Below, one piece after another: positions 1 to 11,430 of a stretch of 64,000 bases of DNA. Source of the DNA: Rhodospirillales bacterium. Its GTDB lineage: Bacteria > Pseudomonadota > Alphaproteobacteria > JAJFIK01. The notes below the pieces were generated by a model. It was not told the origin of the DNA. It searched no databases and was given only the letters and a program-made list of their open reading frames with translations. Every line of letters begins with the position of its first letter. Position 1 is the stretch's first letter. Made by a program: the position numbers and the translations under genes. The DNA lies in the NCBI GenBank assembly GCA_021775005.1, contig JAJFIK010000045.1, positions 1 to 64,000 on the forward strand, in the 5' to 3' direction.

Positions 1-136
1 AATGGGTGCCTCCGGTTTGAGGCCAAGCCTCACCCGACTTTCCGCGCCCGCAAAATGCGGCGCGATACGGCTCCTCAACGCTAGGTGCGAGTGGTGAACA
101 GAACCCTAACTGACTCGGCGGCAAACTGGCAGTCAG

Positions 137-1549
137 CTACATCTGCATGGCCCAGCCTTCAACATTCATGGCGGCCTGACGCACCGCTTCCGTGAGCGTC
201 GGGTGCGGATGACAGGTGCGGGCGATGTCTTCGCTTGAAGCGCCAAACTCCATAGCCAGGGCGCATTCAGCAATCATTTCGCCGGCATTCGGGCCAATGA
301 TATGTACGCCAAGTACGCGATCCGTGCCCTCTTCAGCCAGGATTTTCACCAAGCCCTCGGTGGTATCGTTGGTCTTGGCGCGACTGTTAGCGGCAAAGGG
401 AAACTTGCCAACTTTGTATTTGAGCCCGGCTGTTTTGACCTGTTCCTCGGTCATGCCCACGGTCGCCACTTCGGGGTAGGTGTAAACCACCGCCGGAATG
501 ACATCGTAGTTCACATGACCCGGCTGCCCGGCAATGCGTTCCGCGCAACCCACGCCTTCGTCTTCGGCCTTGTGCGCCAGCATAGGCCCATCGATGACAT
601 CGCCGATGGCCCAGATGCTTGGCACATTGGTGCGCCATTGGCTATCGGTTATCACCCGGCCCTTGTCGTCCATGGCAACGCCAACCGCATCGAGACCGAG
701 ACCGTCTGTGTGGGGTTTGCGCCCGATGGAGACCAGCACCACATCGGCCTCAAGGGTTTCTGCGTCCCCGCCGCTCGCGGGTTCAATAGAAACCTTCAAA
801 GTTTCGCCGGAGCTGTCGACGCCGGTCACTTTGGTGCCGAGTTTGAATGTGAGACCTTGCTTGCCAAGGATACGGTGGAATTGTTTGGTGATCTCCCCAT
901 CAAGGCCGGGGGTGATGCGATCAAGAAACTCAACCACGGTAACCTCTGCGCCCAGGCGGCGCCACACGGAACCCAATTCAAGCCCGATGTATCCGCCGCC
1001 AACGACAATCATCTTCTTTGGCACTGAGGCAAGCGCCAGCGCGCCGGTGGAGGAAACCACGCGGGTTTCATCAATCTCAACGCCGGGAAGCGGTATGATT
1101 TCGGACCCCGTGGCGATCACAATGTTCTTGCCTTCAAGGGTTTGCGTATCCCCATCAAGGGTCAGCACTTCGACTTTGCCTTGGGCGACAATCTTGCCGG
1201 CCCCGAAGACATGATCGATCTTGTTCTTCTTGAACAAGAACTCAATGCCTTTGGTGAGGCCGTCCACGGCTTTGTCTTTAAAGCCAAGCATAGTGGGCAG
1301 ATCAACTTCGACACCGCCGGTCTTGATGCCCATCTTGGCAAAGTTCACTTCCGCTTCTTCCACCAGCTCCGTGGCATGCAAAAGCGCCTTGGACGGTATG
1401 CAGCCAACATTTAAACAAGTGCCGCCAAGGGTTTTGGTGCCGCGTTTTTCCACCACAACAGCCTTGAGGCCCAATTGCGCGGCGCGAATGGCGCAGTTAT
1501 AGCCGCCAGGCCCTGCGCCGATAATGATGACGTCGTATTGTTCGGCCAT
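137..1549 (-). CDS. lpdA: Dihydrolipoyl dehydrogenase (E3)
   Basis: Flavoprotein E3 subunit that reoxidises dihydrolipoamide on the 2-oxoglutarate dehydrogenase complex, passing electrons through FAD to NAD. The protein has 470 residues, normal for the family. It shows the FAD-binding GAGPGG at residues 11-16, the redox disulfide CLNVGC (C45/C50), a second Rossmann segment [10 protein letters not shown] near residue 185 that binds NAD, and the C-terminal HPHPTLTE (H449, E454) that forms the catalytic His-Glu pair across the dimer. It is the last gene of the mdh-suc-odh run, 23 nt behind odhB, so it most likely serves the neighbouring odhA/odhB products. Identity is very secure. Confidence 0.97.
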   Translation of the reverse strand: MAEQYDVIIIGAGPGGYNCAIRAAQLGLKAVVVEKRGTKTLGGTCLNVGCIPSKALLHATELVEEAEVNFAKMGIKTGGVEVDLPTMLGFKDKAVDGLTKGIEFLFKKNKIDHVFGAGKIVAQGKVEVLTLDGDTQTLEGKNIVIATGSEIIPLPGVEIDETRVVSSTGALALASVPKKMIVVGGGYIGLELGSVWRRLGAEVTVVEFLDRITPGLDGEITKQFHRILGKQGLTFKLGTKVTGVDSSGETLKVSIEPASGGDAETLEADVVLVSIGRKPHTDGLGLDAVGVAMDDKGRVITDSQWRTNVPSIWAIGDVIDGPMLAHKAEDEGVGCAERIAGQPGHVNYDVIPAVVYTYPEVATVGMTEEQVKTAGLKYKVGKFPFAANSRAKTNDTTEGLVKILAEEGTDRVLGVHIIGPNAGEMIAECALAMEFGASSEDIARTCHPHPTLTEAVRQAAMNVEGWAMQM

Positions 1550-1572
1550 GTGCCGTTTCCTTCCCTTAAACC

Positions 1573-2787
1573 TTAGAGATCGAGGACGATCCGTTCAGGA
1601 TCCTCAAGTGTTTCTTTCACGCGCACCAAAAATGTGACCGCGCCTTTGCCGTCGACGAGACGGTGATCATAGGAAAGCGCCAGGTACATCATGGGGCGGA
1701 TGACAATTTCGCCTTCCACCACGACCGGGCGCTGTTCAATTTTGTGCATCCCCAGAATACCAGCCTGCGGCGGGTTGAGAATGGGCGTTGACATGAGCGA
1801 GCCATATACGCCGCCATTGGTAATGGTGTAGGTGCCGCCTTGCATTTCTTCCAGCTTCAACTTGCCATCGCGCGCGCGCGCGCCATAGTCACCGATGGAG
1901 GCTTCAATTTCTGCCAACCCAAGCCGATCCGCATTGCGCACTACGGGAACCACAAGGCCTTTTTCTGTGCCTACGGCGACGCCGATATCGTAGTAGTCTT
2001 TGTAGACAAAATCCGTGCCGTCGATTTCCGCGTTCACATCCTGCACTTCCTGCAAGGCGTGAATGCAGGCCTTCACGAAAAAGCCCATGAAGCCGAGTTT
2101 GACCCCGTGGCGTTCCTGAAACGCCTGCTTGTGGCGGGCACGGAGCTCCATAATGCCGCTCATATCCACTTCGTTGAACGTTGTGAGCATAGCGGCGGTA
2201 TTCTGCGCATCCTTCAAACGCTGCGCGATAGTACGGCGCAACCGGCTCATGGGAACGCGGCGTTCTTCATCTGCCCGATGGCGGGGCACGGATGATGGCT
2301 CCGGCAATTTCGCTTTGGGCACTGCGCGCATTTCAAGTGCGGCAAGGGCGTCTGCTTTGGTGATGCGGCCATCCTTGCCTGACCCAGCGATCGTGGCGGC
2401 ATCAAGCTTATTGGATTCAATAATGCGTTGCGCCGACGGCGCAGGTGGATGCGCCGCCCCTGAGGGGGTTGCCGACGTTGGTGCTGCTTGGGGCGCGGGC
2501 GTTGCTGCTGCTGCCGGCACAGGACTTGAAGTGGTCGCCCCCACCTCTGCTGTCTCATCAATGCGGCCGAGCACCGCGCCCACTTCTACGGTGTCGCCAT
2601 CTTGCGCGACAATTTCCGTCAGCACGCCGCTCAGGGGCGCAGGAACTTCCAGCGTCACCTTGTCGGTTTCCAGTTCCACCAAAGGTTCATCGGCGCGCAC
2701 TATCTCGCCCGCTTTCTTCGCCCAGTTGGCTACCGTTGCCTCTGTCACAGATTCGCCTAACTGCGGCACCGTGATTTCCGTGGCCAT
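1573..2787 (-). CDS. odhB: Dihydrolipoyllysine-residue succinyltransferase (E2 of 2-oxoglutarate dehydrogenase)
   Basis: Core E2 subunit of the 2-oxoglutarate dehydrogenase complex, moving the succinyl group from lipoate to CoA. The start is the ATG giving [13 protein letters not shown], because an AAGGAAGGA ribosome site lies just upstream; an in-frame codon 42 nt earlier is less likely. The protein has 404 residues: an N-terminal lipoyl domain with the lipoylated lysine in ETDKVTLEV (K43), an Ala/Pro-rich linker, a peripheral subunit-binding domain ([20 protein letters not shown]) and a C-terminal acyltransferase domain ending with the active-site SYDHRLVDG. One lipoyl domain is usual for OdhB. 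It lies between odhA and lpdA in the operon. Confidence 0.97.
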   Translation of the reverse strand: MATEITVPQLGESVTEATVANWAKKAGEIVRADEPLVELETDKVTLEVPAPLSGVLTEIVAQDGDTVEVGAVLGRIDETAEVGATTSSPVPAAAATPAPQAAPTSATPSGAAHPPAPSAQRIIESNKLDAATIAGSGKDGRITKADALAALEMRAVPKAKLPEPSSVPRHRADEERRVPMSRLRRTIAQRLKDAQNTAAMLTTFNEVDMSGIMELRARHKQAFQERHGVKLGFMGFFVKACIHALQEVQDVNAEIDGTDFVYKDYYDIGVAVGTEKGLVVPVVRNADRLGLAEIEASIGDYGARARDGKLKLEEMQGGTYTITNGGVYGSLMSTPILNPPQAGILGMHKIEQRPVVVEGEIVIRPMMYLALSYDHRLVDGKGAVTFLVRVKETLEDPERIVLDL

Positions 2788-2835
2788 GATCTGTCCTTCC
2801 TTCATCGGCGTGGGCTCTTGCCGCGCCAAATAGTC

Positions 2836-5811
2836 CTAAATTGTCAGCGCTTCTGTGAGGAAACTCTCAAGTGTCTTTTTGTGGTGGCTCATAAGCCCGG
2901 TGGCAGTGGACGCCATGGCATTGCGACCGACATATCGCGCGCGCCGGTTCTTGGCTTCGATTTTGTCGAGCACCCACTCGATATTCGGTTCCATGAAAGC
3001 CCAGCCGCCCATGTTCTTTGGTTCTTCCTGACACCAGACAATCTCGGCCTCAGGAAAGCGCGCCATCTCGTTGATCAGTGATTTGGCCGGGAAAGGATAG
3101 AACTGTTCTACCCGCAGGATTTGGATGTCATTGATCCCAAGGGCTTCACGCTCGTCATACAAGTCGTAATAAACTTTGCCGGAGCAAAGGATCAAGCGAC
3201 GTATCTCGTTGTCAGGCTTAAGCTCAACAGAGGCGCCGGGAAACCGCTCTGCATCATCCCAAAGCACTCGATGAAATGATGAACCCGGTGCCATGTCTGC
3301 CAATGACGACACTGCGCGCTTGTGGCGCAACAGCGACTTCGGCGTCATGATGATCAAAGGTTTGCGGAAATTGCGATGAACCTGCCGCCGCAGAATATGG
3401 AAGTAATTCGCGGGCGTGGTGCAGTTCGCCACCTGCATATTGTCTTCGGCGCACAGCTGCAAAAAGCGCTCAAGCCGCGCGGAGGAATGCTCCGGGCCCT
3501 GACCCTCGTATCCATGTGGCAACAACATCGTGAGGCCTGACATGCGCAGCCACTTGCGCTCGCCCGATGAGATGAACTGATCGATGATCACTTGCGCGCC
3601 ATTGGCAAAGTCGCCGAACTGGGCCTCCCACATCACCAAGGCGTTAGGCTCGGCCAGGCTGAAGCCATATTCAAACCCGAGCACGGCAAATTCTGAGAGA
3701 AACGAGTCGATCACCTCATACTCAGCCGTTTGACCCGGCTTAAGATGATTGAGCGGGTGGTGGCGCTCTTCGGTTTTCTGATCGACAAAATAGGAATGGC
3801 GCTGGGAAAACGTGCCGCGGCCCGAGTCCTGCCCTGACAAACGCACGTATTTGTTTTCCATGATCAGCGAGCCAAAGGCCAATGCCTCTGCCGTGGCCCA
3901 ATCGAACCCCTCACCGGTCTCAAACATCTGCTCTTTGTTTTTGAGAATACGCTTGAGGGTGCGATGGGCAGTGAACCCATCGGGTACTTTGGTGAGCGCT
4001 GTACCGATGGCCTGCAAGGTATCAGTTTCAACCGCCGTCTCGCCGCGGCGATCATCACCTGATGCTTTGCCAAATCCGGACCAGCGTCCATCAAGCCAAT
4101 CGGCTTTGTTCGAGCGGTAGTCATCGGCGGCCTCAAAGTCGCGCTGCAGACTTTCCTGACACCCGGTGATCGCCGCGTCCACTTCCACACGCGTCATATG
4201 CCCTTCACTCACAAGCCGTTCGCCATAGAGCCGCAACGTTGTAGGGTGCTGCTTGATACGTTTGTACATAAGCGGTTGGGTAAACGAGGGCTCATCGCCT
4301 TCGTTGTGGCCAAAGCGGCGATAGCAGAACATATCGATGACCACATCCTTGCGGAATTTTTGCCGGAACTCTGTCGCTACTTTCGCGGCATAGACCACCG
4401 CTTCGGGGTCATCGCCGTTCACGTGAAAAATCGGCGCTTGCACAATCAACGCGACGTCCGACGGATATGGCGAGGAACGGCCAAAGCGCGGCGCGGTGGT
4501 AAAGCCGATTTGATTGTTCACAACTATATGGATGGTCCCGTCGGTGCGATGGCCCTTCAAGCCCGACATGGAAAAACATTCCGCGACAACACCCTGGCCG
4601 GCAAAGGCCGCATCCCCATGAAGCAAAACGCCGAGCACCCGGCCCCGGTCCGGCGCGACTTCGATTTTCTTGTCGGGCTCGTATTGGCTTTGCTTGGCGC
4701 GGACCTTGCCCAGCACCACCGGGTTGACAGCTTCCAGGTGCGAGGGGTTTGCGGTGAGCGAGAGATGCACGCGGTTGTCGTCAAACTCCCGATCAGATGA
4801 CGCACCGAGGTGATACTTCACATCGCCGGAGCCTTCCACATCATCAGGGTGGGCCGCACCGCCTTTAAACTCGTGAAAGATCGCCTGGAACGGCTTTGCC
4901 ATCACGTTGGCGAGCATATTGAGCCGGCCCCGGTGGGGCATGCCAAGAATGATTTCTTTCACTCCCAGCGCGCCGCCGCGCTTGATGATCTGTTCCATGG
5001 CGGGCACCAACGCTTCGCCGCCATCAAGGCCAAAGCGTTTGGTGCCGGTGTATTTGAGCCCCAGGAAGCGCTCAAAGCCTTCGGTCTCTACAAGTTTGTT
5101 GAAGATGGCGCGCTTGCCTTCAGGGGTGAAGGCGATTTCCTTGTCCGGCCCTTCGATGCGTTCTTGAATCCAGGCTTTTTCCTCCGGGTCGGCAATGTGC
5201 ATGAACTGCACGGCAAATGTGCCGCAATAGGTGCGCTTCAGGATTTCAAGGATTTCATTGATGGTGGCAAATTCAAGCCCCAAAACATGATCAATGAAAA
5301 TGGACCGATCATAGTCATCCGCGGTAAAGCCATAGGATAGCGGATCAAGTTCAGGATGCGGGGTCGGCGGGTCGAGCTGCAGCGGATCAAGATTGGCAAT
5401 CAAATGCCCGCGAATGCGATAGGCGCGAATGAGCATCAGCGCGCGAATGGAATCCACCGTGGCCGCTTTTAGCGCTGTATCTGAAATCCCGCCACTACGG
5501 CGCTGCGCAATGCGTGCACGCAGCAGGGCCGCCGATGGCTCGCCATCAACGGGCGTATCGTCATTGTCATGAGCCCCGAGCAAATCAGAATATTCCGGGA
5601 TGGTGACTTCAAGATGCGCAGCGCCTTGTTTGGTCTGGGCAAGAATGTCAGCGGCGTTGTCACCAAACTCATCGAAGATGCCGCGCCAGGAGGCATCCAC
5701 CGACGCAGGATCGCGCGCGTAATCTTCATACAGTTTCTCAATGAAGACCGCGTTCGTCCCGCTCAGGAACGAGGTCAAATCGAAAATCTGGTTCTGCGTT
5801 TCGTTTGCCAT
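2836..5811 (-). CDS. odhA: 2-oxoglutarate dehydrogenase E1 component
   Basis: Thiamine-diphosphate-dependent E1 that decarboxylates 2-oxoglutarate and succinylates the lipoyl arm of OdhB. The protein has 991 residues, as expected for the homodimeric SucA/OdhA type. It begins with the E2-binding region (FLSGTNAVFIEKLYEDYARD). The middle holds the ThDP segment GDAAFAGQGVVAE followed by NNQIGFTT, and FGHNEGDEPSFTQP lies near residue 490. The C-terminal part has GYEGQGPEHSSARLERFLQL and the ending SATGLMSHHKK typical of the family. The gene is 134 nt downstream of sucD and 48 nt upstream of odhB. Nothing odd was seen. Confidence 0.97.
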   Translation of the reverse strand: MANETQNQIFDLTSFLSGTNAVFIEKLYEDYARDPASVDASWRGIFDEFGDNAADILAQTKQGAAHLEVTIPEYSDLLGAHDNDDTPVDGEPSAALLRARIAQRRSGGISDTALKAATVDSIRALMLIRAYRIRGHLIANLDPLQLDPPTPHPELDPLSYGFTADDYDRSIFIDHVLGLEFATINEILEILKRTYCGTFAVQFMHIADPEEKAWIQERIEGPDKEIAFTPEGKRAIFNKLVETEGFERFLGLKYTGTKRFGLDGGEALVPAMEQIIKRGGALGVKEIILGMPHRGRLNMLANVMAKPFQAIFHEFKGGAAHPDDVEGSGDVKYHLGASSDREFDDNRVHLSLTANPSHLEAVNPVVLGKVRAKQSQYEPDKKIEVAPDRGRVLGVLLHGDAAFAGQGVVAECFSMSGLKGHRTDGTIHIVVNNQIGFTTAPRFGRSSPYPSDVALIVQAPIFHVNGDDPEAVVYAAKVATEFRQKFRKDVVIDMFCYRRFGHNEGDEPSFTQPLMYKRIKQHPTTLRLYGERLVSEGHMTRVEVDAAITGCQESLQRDFEAADDYRSNKADWLDGRWSGFGKASGDDRRGETAVETDTLQAIGTALTKVPDGFTAHRTLKRILKNKEQMFETGEGFDWATAEALAFGSLIMENKYVRLSGQDSGRGTFSQRHSYFVDQKTEERHHPLNHLKPGQTAEYEVIDSFLSEFAVLGFEYGFSLAEPNALVMWEAQFGDFANGAQVIIDQFISSGERKWLRMSGLTMLLPHGYEGQGPEHSSARLERFLQLCAEDNMQVANCTTPANYFHILRRQVHRNFRKPLIIMTPKSLLRHKRAVSSLADMAPGSSFHRVLWDDAERFPGASVELKPDNEIRRLILCSGKVYYDLYDEREALGINDIQILRVEQFYPFPAKSLINEMARFPEAEIVWCQEEPKNMGGWAFMEPNIEWVLDKIEAKNRRARYVGRNAMASTATGLMSHHKKTLESFLTEALTI

Positions 5812-5945
5812 TGTGCCTTGGGCGCGTTAACTGCGCCCTCATACCGGTTGAGGCGTTCGGACGATCCCGAACGTCTTATTGCCCCCACCATTTCAACGCA
5901 TCACCGAGCGGGCTCTCCCCGGGCCCCTCCGGCTACCTACTTCTC

Positions 5946-6821
5946 TTAGCCCTTAAGGAGATCCATAAGGGTTGAGCCCAACGCTGCAGGGCTATCAGCC
6001 ACCGCAATGTTTGCTGACTTCATGGCTTCGATCTTGTCGTCCGCGCCGCCTTTGCCGCCGGAAATGATCGCGCCCGCATGGCCCATACGGCGCCCTGGAG
6101 GCGCGGTGACGCCAGCGATAAATCCAACGGTTGGTTTTTTGACTTTGTTTTGTGCCAGAAAGGCAGCGGCATCTTCTTCGGCGGAACCACCGATTTCGCC
6201 GATCATGACAATGCTTTTTGTTTCGTCATCGGCGAGGAACATCTCAAGCACGTCGATGAACTCAGTGCCCTTCACCGGATCGCCGCCAATGCCCACGCAC
6301 GTTGACTGGCCAAGGTTCACAGCCGTTGTTTGCGCCACGGCCTCGTAAGTGAGGGTGCCGGACCGCGATACGATGCCGACCGAGCCTTTTTTGTGAATGT
6401 GACCCGGCATGATGCCGATCTTGCATTCGTCGGGCGTAATCACGCCAGGGCAGTTGGGGCCCACAAGGCGCGTCTTTGAGCCTTCAAGGGCGCGGCGCAC
6501 TTTGACCATGTCGAGCACCGGAATGCCTTCGGTAATGCAAACCGCCAATTCCAATTCCGCATCGATGGCTTCCAAAATGGCATCCGCCGCAAATGGCGGC
6601 GGCACGAAAATCATGGAAACAGTTGCGCCGGTGGCTTCGGCGGCGCCCACTACTGTGTCAAACACCGGGCGATCCAAATGGGTCATGCCGCCCTTGCCGG
6701 GGGAAACCCCGCCCACCAGCTGGGTGCCATAGGCGATCGCTTGCTCAGAGTGAAACGTGCCCTGGCTTCCCGTGAAGCCTTGCGTGATGACTTTAGTATC
6801 TTTGTTGACGAGGACCGACAT
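5946..6821 (-). CDS. sucD: Succinyl-CoA synthetase (ADP-forming) alpha subunit
   Basis: Alpha subunit of succinyl-CoA synthetase, which binds CoA and carries the phosphohistidine intermediate while converting succinyl-CoA to succinate with ATP formation. The 291 residues open with [21 protein letters not shown], carry the CoA-binding VSPGKGG region, and have the active-site histidine in [10 protein letters not shown] near residue 248. The start codon overlaps the stop of the preceding unknown gene as TAATG, which implies translational coupling to that gene rather than directly to sucC. Identity is secure; the unusual point is only its separation from sucC. Confidence 0.97.
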   Translation of the reverse strand: MSVLVNKDTKVITQGFTGSQGTFHSEQAIAYGTQLVGGVSPGKGGMTHLDRPVFDTVVGAAEATGATVSMIFVPPPFAADAILEAIDAELELAVCITEGIPVLDMVKVRRALEGSKTRLVGPNCPGVITPDECKIGIMPGHIHKKGSVGIVSRSGTLTYEAVAQTTAVNLGQSTCVGIGGDPVKGTEFIDVLEMFLADDETKSIVMIGEIGGSAEEDAAAFLAQNKVKKPTVGFIAGVTAPPGRRMGHAGAIISGGKGGADDKIEAMKSANIAVADSPAALGSTLMDLLKG

Positions 6822-7615
6822 TATGCAGCTCCATCAATTTCGAGTGGTAGAACCAAGTTACCATCATGAATTGCGAAAATGCCAAACTTCTTGCAAAATT
6901 TGCCGAACAACAATGTGGCTTCTAGCAACTTGGTGCCGACTTCGTTCAGTAGTTCGTCTACATACGCGCTTGCAAACTCATGAGCGGCGGACATGTCGGC
7001 CAAGACTATTGCTTTTGACCCAAAGTAGTGACTACGGGGATCGAACTCTGATTGCCCAAACAAAATCGAATCCAATGTTTCAACGATTTTCAATGTATCA
7101 ATACTGAAGTTCGTCTCGTTCCACTCGTGGACATGCTGCCCGCGAGATTGAATATATTTCTTTAGCCCCTTGTCGAGTTTCTTCAGCTGGCGGCTAGTTT
7201 CGTCCGATTCAATTCTCACTCTAAAATACCCGCAGGCTTCCGTCGCACGATTCAGCAGGTGCTTGGTTTTCGTTTCCAGAAGGTAGCAGTGATTCAAGAA
7301 TTGAAACCAAGAGAAACGAAGATGATCAGATTTGGAAATCCCCATGCCATGCCACCGGTACTTGTTGGTCATTATGCAGACTTTCTCCAAATCCTCGATA
7401 AGGCCTTTAAGTTCCGACATGCTGCGCAGCGCTGCCTGCAAGTGCCATCGCACAAAACGAGCTGCTTGAAGGTGATCTTCTCGCGTCGTCGAGGTGCCTT
7501 CTAGTTCTCCAACTGTCAGCAAATGATGTCCTGTAAACATAATCTTTGAGTGAATGTCGGCGTCCAACGTTCTGGCAAGCGATTCTTGTTCAATCGTATG
7601 GTCCGGCAACGTCAT
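6821..7615 (-). CDS. Unrecognised helical protein encoded between sucC and sucD
   Basis: A 264-residue soluble protein that I do not recognise. It has no signal peptide or membrane segment and reads as mostly alpha-helical. A patch with R-x4-H character (RGQHVHEWN, about residue 157-165) is reminiscent of HEPN-type helical domains, but this is too weak to assign. The gene fits with no spare bases: its ATG overlaps the sucC TGA as ATGA and its TAA overlaps the sucD ATG as TAATG, so it should be translated in step with both. Its composition differs from its neighbours; for example bases 6841-6900 contain only 23 G or C of 60, and its codon use is AT-rich. This suggests acquisition into the operon. 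No function is proposed. Confidence 0.8.
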   Translation of the reverse strand: MTLPDHTIEQESLARTLDADIHSKIMFTGHHLLTVGELEGTSTTREDHLQAARFVRWHLQAALRSMSELKGLIEDLEKVCIMTNKYRWHGMGISKSDHLRFSWFQFLNHCYLLETKTKHLLNRATEACGYFRVRIESDETSRQLKKLDKGLKKYIQSRGQHVHEWNETNFSIDTLKIVETLDSILFGQSEFDPRSHYFGSKAIVLADMSAAHEFASAYVDELLNEVGTKLLEATLLFGKFCKKFGIFAIHDGNLVLPLEIDGAA

Positions 7616-8778
7616 GCTCCCTTCACGGCGGCGACGACTTTTTTCGCCGCATCGCCGAGATCGTCGGCAGGGATGATGGCAAGCCCGCTGTCGGCCATGA
7701 TTTTTTTGCCCTCAGCGACATTGGTGCCTTCAAGGCGCACCACCAGCGGCACCGTGACACCGAGTTCTTTCACGGCAGCGATAACGCCTTCCGCAATGAT
7801 GTCGCAACGCATGATGCCGCCAAAGATGTTGACCAAAATGCCTTTGACGTTGGGGTCGTTCAAAATGATCTTGAACGCCGCGGTTACTTTTTCCGTGGTC
7901 GCGCCGCCGCCCACGTCGAGGAAGTTTGCAGGCTCGGAGCCATAGAGCTTGATGATGTCCATGGTGGCCATGGCAAGGCCGGCCCCGTTCACCATGCAGC
8001 CGATTTCCCCATCAAGTTTGACGTAAGAAAGGTCGTAGTTGCTGGCCTCGATTTCCATGGGGTCTTCTTCGGTGAAGTCCCGCAGCTCAACAATATCTTT
8101 GTGACGATAGAGCGCGTTGGAATCGAAATTTACCTTCGCATCAAGACAGAGCAATTGATCATCGGCTGTTACCACCAGCGGATTGATCTCAAGCATGCTC
8201 ATGTCTTTTTCCGTGAATGCCGCATAAAGCTTTGTGATCATGGCAACGCATTGCTTGACCAGCGCCCCTTCGAGGCCGAGCGCTTTGGCGATGCGCCGCC
8301 CGTGGTGCGGCATCACGCCGGTGACAGGATCGATGATCAGGGTTTGAATTTTCTCTGGCGTCTTGGCCGCCACGTCTTCGATGTCCATGCCGCCTTCGGT
8401 GGAGCAAATGAATGCTACGCGGCTGGTGTCGCGATCCACTAAGGCTGAGAGATAAAGCTCGCGCGCAATGGCTGAGCCTTCTTCGATATAAAGGCGATGA
8501 ACTTCTTTGCCTTCGGGGCCGGTTTGATGTGTCACCAGGGTGGAGCCCAAAATGCGCGTGGCTTCGGTGCGCACATCGTCGATGGATTTCACCACCTTGA
8601 CGCCGCCCGCTTTGCCGCGCCCGCCAGCGTGGATTTGCGCTTTGACGACCCAGACGGGTCCGCCAAGGGTTTCAGCCGCTTTTACCGCCTCATCGACACT
8701 GAGCGCGGGAAGGCCATTGCCCACGGGCACGCCAAATCCTTTGAGGACGTCTTTCGCCTGATATTCGTGAATGTTCAT
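7612..8778 (-). CDS. sucC: Succinyl-CoA synthetase (ADP-forming) beta subunit
   Basis: Beta subunit of succinyl-CoA synthetase, holding the ATP-grasp nucleotide site and the succinate-binding part. The protein has 388 residues and begins [20 protein letters not shown], the standard N-terminus. [10 protein letters not shown] lies near residue 52, and the C-terminal half has the signature [17 protein letters not shown] plus the glycine-rich [13 protein letters not shown]. It is downstream of a GNAT gene with a 152-nt gap and overlaps the next, unrecognised gene as ATGA. Identity is secure. Confidence 0.97.
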   Translation of the reverse strand: MNIHEYQAKDVLKGFGVPVGNGLPALSVDEAVKAAETLGGPVWVVKAQIHAGGRGKAGGVKVVKSIDDVRTEATRILGSTLVTHQTGPEGKEVHRLYIEEGSAIARELYLSALVDRDTSRVAFICSTEGGMDIEDVAAKTPEKIQTLIIDPVTGVMPHHGRRIAKALGLEGALVKQCVAMITKLYAAFTEKDMSMLEINPLVVTADDQLLCLDAKVNFDSNALYRHKDIVELRDFTEEDPMEIEASNYDLSYVKLDGEIGCMVNGAGLAMATMDIIKLYGSEPANFLDVGGGATTEKVTAAFKIILNDPNVKGILVNIFGGIMRCDIIAEGVIAAVKELGVTVPLVVRLEGTNVAEGKKIMADSGLAIIPADDLGDAAKKVVAAVKGA

Positions 8779-8930
8779 GCCGTCTCTTCCGATATGCCCA
8801 TGGCTGGAGGATCAAAGCGCGAGGCCGGGCGCCTGCGCAGGACGGCGCGGTTATAGCACCGGGCCCCCAGCGTTCAAGGCCGCTTTTTGCGAAGCTTGGA
8901 TGCCGCCCCTCCCTTCAGGTTCCTAAAGGG

Positions 8931-9451
8931 TCAGCCGATCAATTTGTCCTTGTCGAGTCGATAAATCTGACACGGCATATCCCAGAGCTGAAAGTCCCGG
9001 TCATAGACCTCTCCCAGCTTGGCTGCGACCCCTTTGGAAGCGTGGTTATCTTCATGGATGATAGAGATGACATGGTCGAGACCCAGATGCTCAAAAGCCC
9101 AGCGAGCGGCGACGGCCCCCGCTTCAGTGGCATAGCCGCGCCGCAGGAACGGCAGGGCAACGCCCCAGCCTACCTCAATCTCTGGCCAGCCATGGGGGTA
9201 CCAGACGCCCGCGCGACCTGCGAACGCGCCGGTCGCTTTGTCTTCCATGACCCAAAGGCCATAGCCCCGGAGCTGTTGATGCCCGATGAAGGCTGCCAGC
9301 AGACGCCAGCTTTCCTCGCGGGTCTTTTGACCGCCGATATATTGGGCGTGGTCCGCATCTGCCATCATGGCGGCCAAGCCATCAAGATCGCTCTCCCGCC
9401 ATTGCCGCAGGATCAGGCGATCTGTCTCGATGATGGTGTCGTCCGTTGCCA

Positions 9452-9452
<1 letters not shown>
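8931..9452 (-). CDS. GNAT family N-acetyltransferase (RimJ/RimL-like)
   Basis: A 173-residue acetyl-CoA-dependent acetyltransferase of the RimJ/RimL-like branch. The N-terminus ETDRLILRQWRESDLDGLAAMM is the usual first strand and helix. The core has EIEVGWGVALPFLRRGYATEA, where the RRGYATEA loop binds the acetyl-CoA pyrophosphate, followed by NHASKGVAAKLG. The substrate cannot be told from sequence. Its ATG overlaps the mdh stop codon as TAATG, so it is translationally coupled to mdh and sits between mdh and sucC in the TCA operon. Confidence 0.9.
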
Positions 9453-10639
<1,187 letters not shown>

Positions 10640-10641
10640 TC

Positions 10642-11430
10642 ATGCCTCGATACAGACATGCAAGCCGCCCGCTTTGGCGTCGGGCGTTGCCTTTGACCAT
10701 GGTGCTCGCCAGCACCATCGCCCTTTCCGGCTGCGCCACAGCCGTAGTGGGCTCGATAACAGTGAGCCAACTTTCCACCGCTGTGGGTATCGCCTCTGCC
10801 GCCACCACGGGCAAAGGCCTGCAAGATCACGCCCTTTCCATTGTTACCGGCCAGGACTGCCGTTTGCTTGAGGGCATTTTCCGCACCAATCGCAACATTT
10901 GCGAAGAGCCCGGCTCCCCAGCGACGGAAGACGATTTCCCTGGTGTCGTGGTGATGCTGTTTGGCGAACCCGATGACGTGGATGCCGCGCCAGGTGAGCC
11001 TGAAGTGATTTATGCCGGGCTATCGAGCACCTATCGCCCGGCGCTCACCCGGCGCGCACGGCAACAAGGGGCCATCGGCGCAGCCATTGAGGTGCAAACC
11101 GCCGCCTACATTCCAGAGGCCCCAACACGTGCAACACCGGATCAACCGCTGCGGCCCACACCCATATCAGCGGCGGTTTTACGCGCGAGCAATTTCGCCG
11201 TCGCGCGGCCAAGCCTCAGGCCCGGGCATTTGAGCGATACCCCTGACCCGATTGTGCAGCAGGCGGCACTTGAAACGCCCACGTTGATCCGCACCACAGC
11301 CCGGCGCACCGGAAGTACTGCGACGGTTCAAATGGCAGCGAATGAAGGCGAAACGCTTCCCGCGCTGACAGATTGGGCGGATGCCCAGCCGACGCCTACC
11401 ATCACAACGGTACGCCTCGCCCTCGACTAA
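10642..11430 (+). CDS. Putative lipoprotein, unknown function
   Basis: A 262-residue exported lipoprotein. The start giving MPRYRHASRPLWRR is preferred over a GTG ten codons earlier because it places a basic stretch, a hydrophobic core and the lipobox IALSGC (Cys31) in the usual order. The mature N-terminal part has GLQDHALSIVTGQDCRLLE and RTNRNICEEP, a Cys-containing pattern I have seen in uncharacterised alphaproteobacterial lipoproteins. The remainder is Pro/Ala/Thr-rich and probably disordered. It is divergent from mdh, and its stop overlaps the convergent zapE stop by four bases. Cellular role unknown. Confidence 0.75.
   Translation: MPRYRHASRPLWRRALPLTMVLASTIALSGCATAVVGSITVSQLSTAVGIASAATTGKGLQDHALSIVTGQDCRLLEGIFRTNRNICEEPGSPATEDDFPGVVVMLFGEPDDVDAAPGEPEVIYAGLSSTYRPALTRRARQQGAIGAAIEVQTAAYIPEAPTRATPDQPLRPTPISAAVLRASNFAVARPSLRPGHLSDTPDPIVQQAALETPTLIRTTARRTGSTATVQMAANEGETLPALTDWADAQPTPTITTVRLALD

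Noticed and set aside
302-1414. Plus-strand open frames over lpdA
   Set aside because: They lack a domain pattern and lie opposite a well-supported gene.
6821-7615. HEPN-like RNase assignment for the sucC-sucD insert
   Set aside because: Only a short R-x4-H resemblance; no catalytic pattern or toxin partner, so left unassigned.
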